39,459 nucleotides of DNA, taken from Candidatus Omnitrophota bacterium. GTDB lineage: Bacteria > Omnitrophota > Gorgyraeia > Gygaellales > Profunditerraquicolaceae. Positions 16,848 to 25,058 of this stretch are shown one piece after another. The DNA lies in the NCBI GenBank assembly GCA_016208765.1, contig JACQXK010000013.1:1-39459 (forward strand), read 5' to 3'. The position numbers and the translations under genes are program-made. The notes below the pieces were generated by a model. That model had not been told where the DNA came from. It worked only from the letters and a program-made list of their open reading frames with translations, and searched no databases. Each line of letters opens with the position of its first letter. The first letter of the stretch is position 1.

Positions 16848-18350
16848 ATGAGGATACAAATAAAATTACTTATTATATTTTCCTTGCTTATTTTCCTGTT
16901 TAGTGTTGTGCTGGGTATACTTTTTACACTTGAAAGGTATCAGATAAACTTACTTTTTAAACAAGAGTTTACGCATGCTCAGGACTCGTTTAACAAAATA
17001 AAAGATTTGAAAGGCAAAGGGGTAGAAACATTTGCGGACAGCTGGACATATTGGGATGAGTTTGTAGATTTCTTGCAAACGAAGGATCAAAATTGGGCAA
17101 TTCAAAACATAGATGCGAGTTTGAAAACTTTTGATACGGATGTTGCTTGGGTTTATGATATAAAACCTGCTCTTGTTTATACAACGGTAATTTCGGAAGA
17201 TTTAAACGTTCTCAAGAATTTGGTTCTGCCCGAGGCCGTATTTTCCAAGCTTTTTGACGCCCGTTTTATGCATTTTTATATCAAGAGTTCCCTTGGTTTA
17301 TTAGAGGTGCGTGGAGCCACAATACATCCGACTGCTGATAGTGCAAGGAAAGGCCGGCCGCGAGGTTACTATTTTTGCGGCCGTATCATTGATAAGAAAT
17401 ATCTTAATGAGCTTGGTGATTTTATGGAAGGGCAAGTTGTTGTTTCTCCGGAGCCTTATAAGAATAAATTTAGTTTGAAAGAAAAAATAATTACGCTATC
17501 GTTACCTCTTAAGGGTTTTAATAATGAGATTTTGGCATATATGAACGTGCGGGTTGAGGCGAAGGCAATTGAAAGCTACTCTCGCGCAATGAAGCAGTTT
17601 GTTGTTATTTATGCGGTTTTTGTTATTATAACATTTATTATTCTTGTAGTTTATCTTTATCTCGCGGTAACTTTGCCATTAAGATTGATATCCCGGGCGT
17701 TGAGAGAAGATAACCCAGAATTTACAGCTTCTTTACAAAAAAGGCAGGATGAGTTTTCAGCTATAGCTAAGCTTATTCAAGTTTCTTTTAGGCAAAAAGA
17801 AGAGTTGGCAGAAGAAGTGGCGGTAAGGGAAAAAATTATGCATGATCTTAAAGAGGCGGAAAAACAGCTCAGATTTTCTGTTGATGAATGGAGTAAAACA
17901 TTTGATTCTATTAGTGACGCAGTTTTTATTCAGGATAAAGATTTTACTATTATAAAAGCGAACAAAGCCACCGCTCAGGTGCTTAAGCTTGACTTAAAGG
18001 ATATTATTGGAAAGAAATGCTATGAATTGCTCCATAAATCTGACCATCCATGGGAGGATTGCCCGATGGAGAAAACGCGCAAAGACCTTAAGGCGCATGT
18101 TAGTGAAATAAATGATCTAAGCATAGGCATGCCTCTATTAGTAACTACTTCCCCGATTTTTGATCAAGGGGGAAATTTTGTGGGAGTTGTACATGCTGCT
18201 AAGGATATTTCTGAAATGAAGAGTATCCAAGAAAAACTTGAGAAGAAAGTTAAGGATTTGGAAATATTTCAAAAGGTAGCAGTAGATAGGGAGCTCAAGA
18301 TGGTTGAACTAAAAAAGAGAATATCGCAATTAGAGGAGCATTCAAAGTAA
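16848..18350 (+). CDS. CHASE4-PAS sensor protein without output domain
   Basis: A 500-residue membrane sensor. Helix 1 is at residues 5-27 and helix 2 at 251-273. Between them is an extracytoplasmic CHASE4-type domain, recognised by DSWTYWDEFVDF at 64-75 and a following N-containing helix. After helix 2 come a weak HAMP-like linker and a coiled coil, then a PAS domain at about 345-455 with Cys391, His396 and Cys405 spaced as in the CYxxxH...CP subset of PAS domains. The protein ends in a coiled coil (455-500) where a kinase domain would normally follow. It may pass its signal to the kinase at 19460 by contact. ATG 16848 has AAGGA just upstream and lies 10 nt after the barrel gene. Confidence 0.8.
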   Translation: MRIQIKLLIIFSLLIFLFSVVLGILFTLERYQINLLFKQEFTHAQDSFNKIKDLKGKGVETFADSWTYWDEFVDFLQTKDQNWAIQNIDASLKTFDTDVAWVYDIKPALVYTTVISEDLNVLKNLVLPEAVFSKLFDARFMHFYIKSSLGLLEVRGATIHPTADSARKGRPRGYYFCGRIIDKKYLNELGDFMEGQVVVSPEPYKNKFSLKEKIITLSLPLKGFNNEILAYMNVRVEAKAIESYSRAMKQFVVIYAVFVIITFIILVVYLYLAVTLPLRLISRALREDNPEFTASLQKRQDEFSAIAKLIQVSFRQKEELAEEVAVREKIMHDLKEAEKQLRFSVDEWSKTFDSISDAVFIQDKDFTIIKANKATAQVLKLDLKDIIGKKCYELLHKSDHPWEDCPMEKTRKDLKAHVSEINDLSIGMPLLVTTSPIFDQGGNFVGVVHAAKDISEMKSIQEKLEKKVKDLEIFQKVAVDRELKMVELKKRISQLEEHSK

Positions 18351-18355
18351 TATTA

Positions 18356-19453
18356 ATGAAAAGAATATATATTTATCTTTGTGTTTTAGGTGGATTATTA
18401 GGGATGAATTTAATTTCTCCAGTTTTCTTAATGGCGCAGAACAAAAAGCAGGAAGCTGTGCTTAAGGTTTATAATTGGGAGGATTATTTTGATAAGGATG
18501 CTATCAAGGGATTTGAAGAAAAGACTGGGATTAAAGTGGATTTATCCACCTTTGATAATGAAGAAGAGATGTTTTCAGAAGTTCAGTCGCATTTAGAAGA
18601 TCATGATGTTATTATAGTTTCCAGCGATATCCTTAGCCAGATGATTGAAATGCGGCTGTTATCTGAGTTGGATTTATGGGATATTTCTAATTTTAAGAAT
18701 ATTAACCATCGTTTTATTAATCCTAAATATGATCCCGGCAATAAGCATTCCGTTCCATATATGTGGGGGATAACAGGTTTAGTGGTAAATCGTTCATTTA
18801 TCAAGGAAAATGTTGATAGCTGGCGTTCTCTTTGGGATGTAAAGTATAAAGGAAGGACAGCTTTATTAAGCGATATTGATGAAGTAATGAGTATCGGGTT
18901 GCTATCTGAAGGATATTCTTTTAATTCCACTGATCCTATGCAGCTGGATGCAGCTGCTGAAAAGCTTTTGTCCCAGACAAATTTAATTTCTGGATATTTT
19001 GATATTAAAACGGTAATTAAGAAAGTAGATGACGGCAAAGTTTGGCTTGCTCAAGCATACAACGGAGATGTGATGTTTGCTATGCAGGAAAATAAGAATT
19101 TGGAATTTGTTGTCCCAAAAGAAGGCGCTCCTTTTTGGGTTGATAATTTTGTTATTTCGCGTGATTCAAAGAATAAGAAGCAGGCTATTATGTTTATTAA
19201 TTATATGCTTGATCCGCAGGTGAGCGCAAAGAATGCTAATTATTTGTGGTATGCCAATTGTAACATGGCTGCGGCTGCTTTTACGAATAAAGAAATAATT
19301 AATAGCTCGGTGCTTTATCCGTCTGAAGTAACACTTCAAAAATGCAGTCTCTTTTTTCCTCAGGGCGGCGAGGAAAAGAGGGCGCAGAGGGTTAAAATAA
19401 TCAATAAATTGTGGTCCCAGTTACAGCTTAGAATAGGGCATCAGGATAAATAA
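18356..19453 (+). CDS. PotD/PotF-like polyamine-binding periplasmic protein
   Basis: A 365-residue substrate-binding protein with a signal peptide ending near residue 28 (LISPVFLMAQ). VYNWEDYFDKDAI at 38-50 is the polyamine-binding-protein start, with Trp41 and Tyr44 at ligand positions. Ser89-Ser90, the MWGITGLVVN motif at 136-145, AYNGD at 234-238 and FWVDNFV at 260-266 (Trp261, Asp263) are all kept. Binding of putrescine- or spermidine-like amines is thus likely. No permease or ATPase genes (potA, B, C) lie near; instead it is between two sensor proteins, 5 nt after one and 6 nt before the other. It probably serves signal detection, though a transporter elsewhere could use it. Confidence 0.85.
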   Translation: MKRIYIYLCVLGGLLGMNLISPVFLMAQNKKQEAVLKVYNWEDYFDKDAIKGFEEKTGIKVDLSTFDNEEEMFSEVQSHLEDHDVIIVSSDILSQMIEMRLLSELDLWDISNFKNINHRFINPKYDPGNKHSVPYMWGITGLVVNRSFIKENVDSWRSLWDVKYKGRTALLSDIDEVMSIGLLSEGYSFNSTDPMQLDAAAEKLLSQTNLISGYFDIKTVIKKVDDGKVWLAQAYNGDVMFAMQENKNLEFVVPKEGAPFWVDNFVISRDSKNKKQAIMFINYMLDPQVSAKNANYLWYANCNMAAAAFTNKEIINSSVLYPSEVTLQKCSLFFPQGGEEKRAQRVKIINKLWSQLQLRIGHQDK

Positions 19454-19459
19454 AATACT

Positions 19460-22174
19460 ATGAGATTCTTTAAATCGTTGGGTTTTAAAATTACGGTATA
19501 TTTTATACTCGTCGGGATAATCCCTTTTTTCCTGATTGCAGGGTTAGTGTATTTTAAGATCAGCGTAGATATAAGGGGTATGCTTGAGCGTCATATGGAT
19601 GCTTTGGTTTTACAGGTGGGTAACACCGTTGATCAGACTATTTCCAATGCGTACTGGTACATTGGGGCTTTAGCAGATAATCCTGTAATTAAATCAAAGG
19701 ATAAATCATTTAAAGAAAAACTTGAAGAAATCCAGAAGGTGCAAGATTTTTACAGGCTATTTGAAGATATAACTTTGCTTGATTCTAAGGGAGTAGTTTT
19801 AGCTTCTACGGCATATAATTACCGCGGGGAATTGCGATTTAAGCAATGGTTTCAGGAAGCTAAATCGGGAAAAACATTTATTTCCAATGTTTATGTGGTT
19901 ACAGCTCCTTTTAGGCTGGTTTTTACTGTTGCAAGCCCTATATTAGGTAAGGGCGGTTCTGTTGAAGGGGTAATTGCCGGACAGGTCAATATTGATGTCA
20001 TCCGTAATATAGCTGACAGCGTAAAGATTGGTAAAACCGGACGGATTTTAATTATTGACGGTTCTGGGAATTATTTAGTTTACCGGTTGGGAAATTTCTT
20101 GTTTGAGAAGATGTACCCTCTGCAAGGGCGCAAGGCTTTGCTTGACGCGCCAAAAGGTTTTGTTGAATATAGAAACCGCGAAGGCGTGGATAGAGTTTGT
20201 GTTTTTCGTTCCCTTGAAGGATATGGCGAATATAAGGGGCTTGGCTGGAAGATCGGCTTAGTTCAGGATAAGAAAGAAGCTTTTGCTATTCTTGCCAAAA
20301 CTAGCGAATATCTTGTTTTTGCGTTGATATTTGGCATGTGTGTTATTCTTGTGCTATTAGCAGTTTTTATTTACAGTTTATTGGTTCCAATCCGCACCTT
20401 ACTCAGAGAGACTGAAAGAGTCGCGCAGGGGGATTTAAGCGAGCGCCAGCTTGAGATTTCAGATGATGAAATCGGAGATTTAACTGAGTCCTTTAAGAAA
20501 ATGACTACTTCATTGAGGGGCTCAAGAGAGAAAATCTTGCAGACCAGTAAATACCTGAAATCGGTAATTTCCAACATGGCTGATTCTTTGGTGGTGCTTG
20601 ACCGGAAAGAAGCGGTAAATATGGTCAATCCCGCTTTCTTGAATCTTTTAAGTTATAAAGAAGAAGATATTATTGGCAGGCCATTTTCTTCGTTTGTTCT
20701 TGAGGAAGAATCTTTTTCAGCGCAAGGATTGTTTAAACGCTTGCTCAAAGAAGGAAGCATTTATAACTTGGAAATCAATTTTATTACAAAAAATAACCAG
20801 CATATTTCTGTCAGCCTTAATTTGTCTGTCTTGCGTGATACCCTCGGAAAATTAGTTTGTATAATTGCGATAGCCAGAGATATGCGTCAGATCAATGAGC
20901 TTTTTTCCAAAGAGAAAGAAGCCAGGATTAAGCTGCAGGTTTTCTCCGAAGGCCTGGAAAAGAAGGTGAATGAGCGCACGCAGGAATTGCTTACGTCTCA
21001 GGAAGCGACTTTAAATATCCTGGACGATCTGGAGAAGTCGCGCGCAGAGTTAGAGCAGTCTAATGCCGAATTAAGAAAACTTGATAAGTTAAAATCAGAT
21101 TTTGTCTCAACTGTTTCACATGAATTGCGCACTCCGTTATCCATCAGCAAAGAAGGTGTTTCTCTTATCTTAGACGGCGTGTTAGGGCAGGTAAATGTGG
21201 AACAGACGCGCGTACTTTCCATTGCCCGTGATAATATTGACCGCTTGGCGAGGATTATTGACGGGTTATTGGATATTTCTAAAATTGAAGCCGGCAAGAT
21301 TGAGCTAAAAAAGAGGCTTGTGGATATTGTGGCTGTGGCAAGGCAAATACTTTCTTCTTTTGAGTTGATTACAAAAGAAAAGGGGATTGAATTGAAATTA
21401 GAGACAACCCAGCCTGATGTAACTGTGTATGTTGACCCGGACAGGATAGTCCAGATATTGACAAATTTAGTAGGCAATGCCGTTAAATTTACAGATAAAG
21501 GTTATATTGAGATTGCCATAAGGCCAAAGGATGAGATTGTTGAGTGTTGTATTTCTGATACAGGTATTGGTATTGCCGAAGAAAACTTGCCGAAGGTCTT
21601 TGGGAAATTTGAGCAATTCGGGAGGGTTTCCGGCCCCGGAGCCAAAGGCACAGGGCTTGGGCTTGCAATTACCAAGGCTTTTGTTGAGATGCACAAGGGC
21701 AGGATTTGGGTGGAAAGCAAATTCGGGGAGGGGACGAAATTTATATTCACCCTGCCGCGTAAACCAATCAAGGCGATGTTCAGGGATTTTGTTTCCGACA
21801 ATATCAAAGACGCGATAAAAAGGCATAACAAGTTAACATTGATTACTGTTTCTATTCTTGATTTTGAGAAGATTAAGGAACAATTTAAACCTGAAGAATT
21901 AAGCAGTGTGCTTATAGATATGGAGCAGGTTTTGCGCACGAAGGTGCACTCTTCAAAGGATTTTGTTTTAAAAGATACCGGAGAGATTGCGGTGATCTTA
22001 GTTGATTGCGAGAAGACTGATGCCATAAATGTAAAAGAAAGGCTGCAACAGTCTTTGGATGAATTACTGTTTTCAAAAAATATTCATGAAAAGATTAAAT
22101 TAAGGCTGGGTTCTGCCACATATCCGGATGAAGCGGATAATGAAGAAGGCTTAATTCAGAAAGCGGAAAACTAA
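19460..22174 (+). CDS. Cache-HAMP-PAS histidine kinase fused to degenerate GGDEF domain
   Basis: A 904-residue inner-membrane kinase. Helices at about 11-32 and 284-308 enclose a dCache-type periplasmic domain. HAMP is at 305-355, PAS at 365-480, and a coiled coil follows to 545. The HisKA domain has the phospho-acceptor His554 in VSHELRTPLS. The ATPase domain has the N box (ILTNLVGNAVKF, from about 665), DTGIGI near 700 and GTGLGLAI near 730. After about residue 775 a further domain resembles GGDEF: a strand TLITVSILDFEKIKEQF, the GGDEF position reading DTGEIAVIL near 839, and LRLGSATYPDEAD near the end. Cyclase activity is unlikely without the motif. Two receiver genes follow at once and are probable phosphate acceptors. 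Confidence 0.88.
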   Translation: MRFFKSLGFKITVYFILVGIIPFFLIAGLVYFKISVDIRGMLERHMDALVLQVGNTVDQTISNAYWYIGALADNPVIKSKDKSFKEKLEEIQKVQDFYRLFEDITLLDSKGVVLASTAYNYRGELRFKQWFQEAKSGKTFISNVYVVTAPFRLVFTVASPILGKGGSVEGVIAGQVNIDVIRNIADSVKIGKTGRILIIDGSGNYLVYRLGNFLFEKMYPLQGRKALLDAPKGFVEYRNREGVDRVCVFRSLEGYGEYKGLGWKIGLVQDKKEAFAILAKTSEYLVFALIFGMCVILVLLAVFIYSLLVPIRTLLRETERVAQGDLSERQLEISDDEIGDLTESFKKMTTSLRGSREKILQTSKYLKSVISNMADSLVVLDRKEAVNMVNPAFLNLLSYKEEDIIGRPFSSFVLEEESFSAQGLFKRLLKEGSIYNLEINFITKNNQHISVSLNLSVLRDTLGKLVCIIAIARDMRQINELFSKEKEARIKLQVFSEGLEKKVNERTQELLTSQEATLNILDDLEKSRAELEQSNAELRKLDKLKSDFVSTVSHELRTPLSISKEGVSLILDGVLGQVNVEQTRVLSIARDNIDRLARIIDGLLDISKIEAGKIELKKRLVDIVAVARQILSSFELITKEKGIELKLETTQPDVTVYVDPDRIVQILTNLVGNAVKFTDKGYIEIAIRPKDEIVECCISDTGIGIAEENLPKVFGKFEQFGRVSGPGAKGTGLGLAITKAFVEMHKGRIWVESKFGEGTKFIFTLPRKPIKAMFRDFVSDNIKDAIKRHNKLTLITVSILDFEKIKEQFKPEELSSVLIDMEQVLRTKVHSSKDFVLKDTGEIAVILVDCEKTDAINVKERLQQSLDELLFSKNIHEKIKLRLGSATYPDEADNEEGLIQKAEN

Positions 22175-22196
22175 CAGGGAAGAAGGGGGTGCTGAA

Positions 22197-22568
22197 ATGG
22201 GAAAAAAGAAGATACTTTTAGTTGATGATGAGCCGGCTTTTGTTGATATGCTTAAACTGCGCCTTGAGAGCAATAATTATGATGTGGTTGTTGCTTATGA
22301 CGGGCAAGAGGGTTTAAAGAAGATAGAATTAGAAAATCCGGATTTGGTTATCCTGGATGTTCTGATGCCGAAATTAAACGGCTACGACTGCTGTAATATA
22401 ATCAAGAATAACCCAGAATTTAAAGATATCCCTGTGATATTCCTGACGGTAAAGGCAGGCGACGAAGATAATGCGCTGGTAAGAAAAGTTGGCGCGGATA
22501 ATTTTATTGTTAAGCCTTTTGACCCCCACAAATTGCTTTCCCGTATTAAAGATTTGATAAAAGAATAA
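22197..22568 (+). CDS. Single-domain response regulator
   Basis: A 123-residue receiver with Asp10-Asp11 in the acidic pocket, Asp54 (ILDVLMP) as phosphorylation site, a switch Thr in FLTVKAGDED and the conserved Lys in VKPFDP. There is no output domain. An AAGGGGG at 22182-22188 precedes the ATG. It is 22 nt after the hybrid kinase, so it is probably its direct partner. It is similar in type to the receiver at 12245 (shared FKDIPV segment), suggesting related roles. Confidence 0.92.
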   Translation: MGKKKILLVDDEPAFVDMLKLRLESNNYDVVVAYDGQEGLKKIELENPDLVILDVLMPKLNGYDCCNIIKNNPEFKDIPVIFLTVKAGDEDNALVRKVGADNFIVKPFDPHKLLSRIKDLIKE

Positions 22569-22612
22569 CATAATTAATTGACCAGCTTCGGTATTTAGAA
22601 AAAGGAGGGCCA

Positions 22613-22984
22613 GTGAGGGTTCTTGTTGCTGACGACGAGGAAGATGTTTTGCGGTTCACAAAGAATTTTCTTGAGAAAAAGGGGTTTACAGTTGACACTG
22701 CCTCAAATGGCAAAGAGGCAATTGAGCTTTTAGAACTGAAAGATTATGGAGTTGTTTTTTTGGATGAAAATATGCCTGAGTTAACCGGCCTTGAAGTGGT
22801 GGAGTATATGAAAAAGAACGGTTTTAATTCAAAGATCGTTTTAGTTACCGGATATACATCAATAAAAGAAGATTTAGCAAAATTAGTCGGGGTTGATGAG
22901 TATCTTCAAAAACCGATAGATTTGGAAAAGATTTTAAGCTTGGCTAATAAATATAATTTATCTTTTGAGAAAGAGAAGGCCTGA
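22613..22984 (+). CDS. Single-domain response regulator, GTG start
   Basis: A 123-residue receiver-only protein with Asp7-Asp8, phosphorylation site Asp51 (FLDENMP), switch Thr in VTGYTS and Lys in LQKPID. Its sequence differs clearly from the preceding receiver, so it is not a simple duplicate. The GTG at 22613 is chosen because AAAGGAGG (22600-22607) is correctly spaced and no ATG fits. It follows the other receiver by 44 nt and ends 2 nt from the convergent ispH gene. Confidence 0.9.
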   Translation: MRVLVADDEEDVLRFTKNFLEKKGFTVDTASNGKEAIELLELKDYGVVFLDENMPELTGLEVVEYMKKNGFNSKIVLVTGYTSIKEDLAKLVGVDEYLQKPIDLEKILSLANKYNLSFEKEKA

Positions 22985-22986
22985 AA

Positions 22987-23859
22987 TTAGCGAGAAAGGT
23001 ATTTGTAATTGCGGATATGATTGATAATTGCCTTAATAACCGGTTCAGGAGTTGATGCTCCCGCGGTAATTCCTACCGAACGGACATTTTTAAACCAACC
23101 TTTTTTAATTTCATTTTTTGAATCTATCCAGTAACTCTTTTTATTAAGCCTTTTGGAGATCTCAAATAGCCTTTTGGTGTTGGCGCTGTTTCTTGAGCCG
23201 ATAATAATCATCATCTCGTTATCAAGCGGCATCTTTTTGATTTCATCTTGTTTTATAGTTGTGGGCCGGCAGATCGTGTTGTAAAACTTTACATTTTTGA
23301 CTTTTGACCTGATTATTTTCATGGTTTCTTCAACTTTGTCAAGATTCTGAGTTGATTGGACCACTACGCAGGCTTTTTCAATTTTTGCGATATTGTCAAG
23401 CAGGGTATCTTCGGAGCCATCAATAATAATTGCCTTTTTCCCGAGCTGGCCGGCAATACCATGTACCTCGTCATGATTCTTGTCCCCGATAATGATTACT
23501 CTAAAGCCTTTTTTTTCGGCTGATTTGGCAATCTTATGGGTTTCTTTTACCATCGGGCAGGTTGCGTCAATGACTTTGTACCCGAGTTTCTTTGCTTTTA
23601 AAAGGGTTTTTTTACAGGTGCCGTGAGCGCGGATAATTAGCGTTTTTCCCTTCCCGCGGCCAAGGCGTTTGACCTTACGTATGCCTGATTTCGTGATAAG
23701 TTTTACAACCTCTTCATTGTGTACAATATCTCCGAGCATGCAGACACTTTTATCAAGTTTTGCGGTATCAAGGGCAATTTTAAGTGCCCGTTTTACACCA
23801 AAACAAAATCCAGCCGACTTTGCTAAATTGATTTGCATTTGTTTATTTTTAGGTTTCAT
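22987..23859 (-). CDS. ispH: 4-hydroxy-3-methylbut-2-enyl diphosphate reductase (IspH)
   Basis: Last enzyme of the MEP pathway, reducing HMBPP to IPP and DMAPP with a [4Fe-4S] cluster. With the start at 23859 the cluster cysteines are Cys19 (AGFCFGVKRA), Cys101 (DATCPMV) and Cys197 (NTICRPTTIKQ). Active-site histidines are His48 (VHNEEVV), His79 (RAHGT) and His129 (NHDEVHG). SRNSANTKRL and AGASTPEPVI are also typical. Alternative ATGs lie at 23919 and 23838; family members begin just before the first motif, so the start is either 23859 (AGG close upstream) or 23838. The AT-rich gap 23920-23994 separates it from the prenyl synthase on the same strand; I see no convincing promoter there. Confidence 0.95.
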   Translation of the reverse strand: MKPKNKQMQINLAKSAGFCFGVKRALKIALDTAKLDKSVCMLGDIVHNEEVVKLITKSGIRKVKRLGRGKGKTLIIRAHGTCKKTLLKAKKLGYKVIDATCPMVKETHKIAKSAEKKGFRVIIIGDKNHDEVHGIAGQLGKKAIIIDGSEDTLLDNIAKIEKACVVVQSTQNLDKVEETMKIIRSKVKNVKFYNTICRPTTIKQDEIKKMPLDNEMMIIIGSRNSANTKRLFEISKRLNKKSYWIDSKNEIKKGWFKNVRSVGITAGASTPEPVIKAIINHIRNYKYLSR

Positions 23860-23994
23860 CCTGAGCACTATTTTACAATAAAAATTGTTTAAACTAAACT
23901 TAAATTTGTAAAATAGCATTAAGCCGGATACAGTATTTCTGTAATGATTAAATATAAAGGGAAATGCCGTTATATTTGTATCGGAAGATAATCT

Positions 23995-25035
23995 TTAGAG
24001 GCCAAGCATTTTTTTTGAAAAATCAAACAGGATTTCTTTGTATTGAGAGCTTATTTTTAACGATTGGTTAATTGTTTTTGCCTTGTTAACCAGGGACGTA
24101 ATTTCATTTTTTGCATAATCAAGTGATCCTGACGAAGAGATAATTCTTCGTATTCTTAGTAGGTCTTGTTTGCTAACGCTGTTGCCGGAAAATATATCCT
24201 TTATAATTTTCTTATTTTTATATTCCGTGTGGTTGTAGGCGTACCAGATAAGGATAGTCTTTTTTGCCTCCTGAATATCGGTTATGTTTGACTTGCCGAT
24301 TTCTTTTTGTTCGCTAAAAGTCCCCAAGATATCATCTTGAATCTGGAATGCCCTTCCCAGATATATTCCGAACCGGTAAAGTTTTGAAATCTGATTTTTA
24401 TTTGCTCCTGCCAATGTTGCCCCCATCACAAGCGGGGTGGCAAAGGTATAGTTTGCTGTTTTCAGGTCGTAAATTTTATAGATGCCTTCTTGAGAAATTT
24501 TGTCAATACTTTCTGCTGCGTAAAGTAATTCTATAAATTCTCCGCTTCCGGTGTAAAAAGCTGCCTCAATAAGTTTTTTAAAAGCCGCCTCTTTATTGGC
24601 AGGATTTTCTTTTACCGCTAAAAAAGCATCCAGCGCCATTGCGTACATAACATCGCCGGCAATAATGCTAAGGTCCTGCCCGTTAAATTTTATATTTTTC
24701 TTGTTGCAAAGATATTTGTTAAACAACTCGTGCATGGAAGGTTTGCCTCTGCGGGTATCGGATTTGTCAATGATATCGTCGTGGACAAGCATGAAGTCGT
24801 GTAAAAGCTCAATTGCAATTGCGCTTCTATAGAGCCTGGGTGCGGTTTTCTTGCTGTAGCCAAGGTAGCCAATTACAAAAAGCGTGGGCCTGACGCGTTT
24901 TCCAGGGCGGGAAATAAATTCTTTAATGCTTTTGTATAATAGGCTGGAGATAGAGCTAAGCCGGTATAATTTATCTACATCCTGAATGTAGTAAAAAAGC
25001 TCTTGGTCAATTTTATTTTTTATTTTCAAAAACAT
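23995..25035 (-). CDS. Polyprenyl diphosphate synthase (FPP/GGPP type)
   Basis: A 346-residue trans-prenyltransferase that condenses IPP onto an allylic diphosphate. The substrate-binding GKRVRP is at 45-50. The first Asp-rich motif is Asp86, Asp87 and Asp90 (VHDDIIDKSDTRRG). The second motif is QIQDDILGTF at 231-240, where the third Asp of DDxxD is Gly, followed by an EIGKSNITDI segment; this form occurs in a GGPP-synthase branch. Product length cannot be fixed. It lies downstream of a shared 23-bp gap with the UbiA gene and upstream of ispH on the same strand, so isoprenoid supply and use are grouped. Confidence 0.9.
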   Translation of the reverse strand: MFLKIKNKIDQELFYYIQDVDKLYRLSSISSLLYKSIKEFISRPGKRVRPTLFVIGYLGYSKKTAPRLYRSAIAIELLHDFMLVHDDIIDKSDTRRGKPSMHELFNKYLCNKKNIKFNGQDLSIIAGDVMYAMALDAFLAVKENPANKEAAFKKLIEAAFYTGSGEFIELLYAAESIDKISQEGIYKIYDLKTANYTFATPLVMGATLAGANKNQISKLYRFGIYLGRAFQIQDDILGTFSEQKEIGKSNITDIQEAKKTILIWYAYNHTEYKNKKIIKDIFSGNSVSKQDLLRIRRIISSSGSLDYAKNEITSLVNKAKTINQSLKISSQYKEILFDFSKKMLGL

Positions 25036-25040
25036 AGCCG

Positions 25041-25052
25041 TATGTTAACATA
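25041..25052. promoter_or_regulatory. Perfect 12-bp palindrome between divergent genes
   Basis: TATGTTAACATA is a perfect palindrome placed in the middle of the 23-bp space between the start codons of the prenyl synthase (minus) and the UbiA gene (plus). A dimeric regulator could bind here and affect both genes. Chance is possible given the high AT content, and no regulator gene is adjacent. Confidence 0.4.
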
Positions 25053-25058
25053 TAGGAA

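Noticed and set aside
20998-22026. Long minus-strand ORFs opposite the histidine kinase gene
   Set aside because: They mirror a gene with complete HisKA and ATPase motifs, have no recognisable domain and no ribosome binding site.
22982-22989. Bidirectional terminator between the convergent receiver and ispH genes
   Set aside because: Only two bases separate the stop codons and no GC-rich stem with T or A tracts is present around them.
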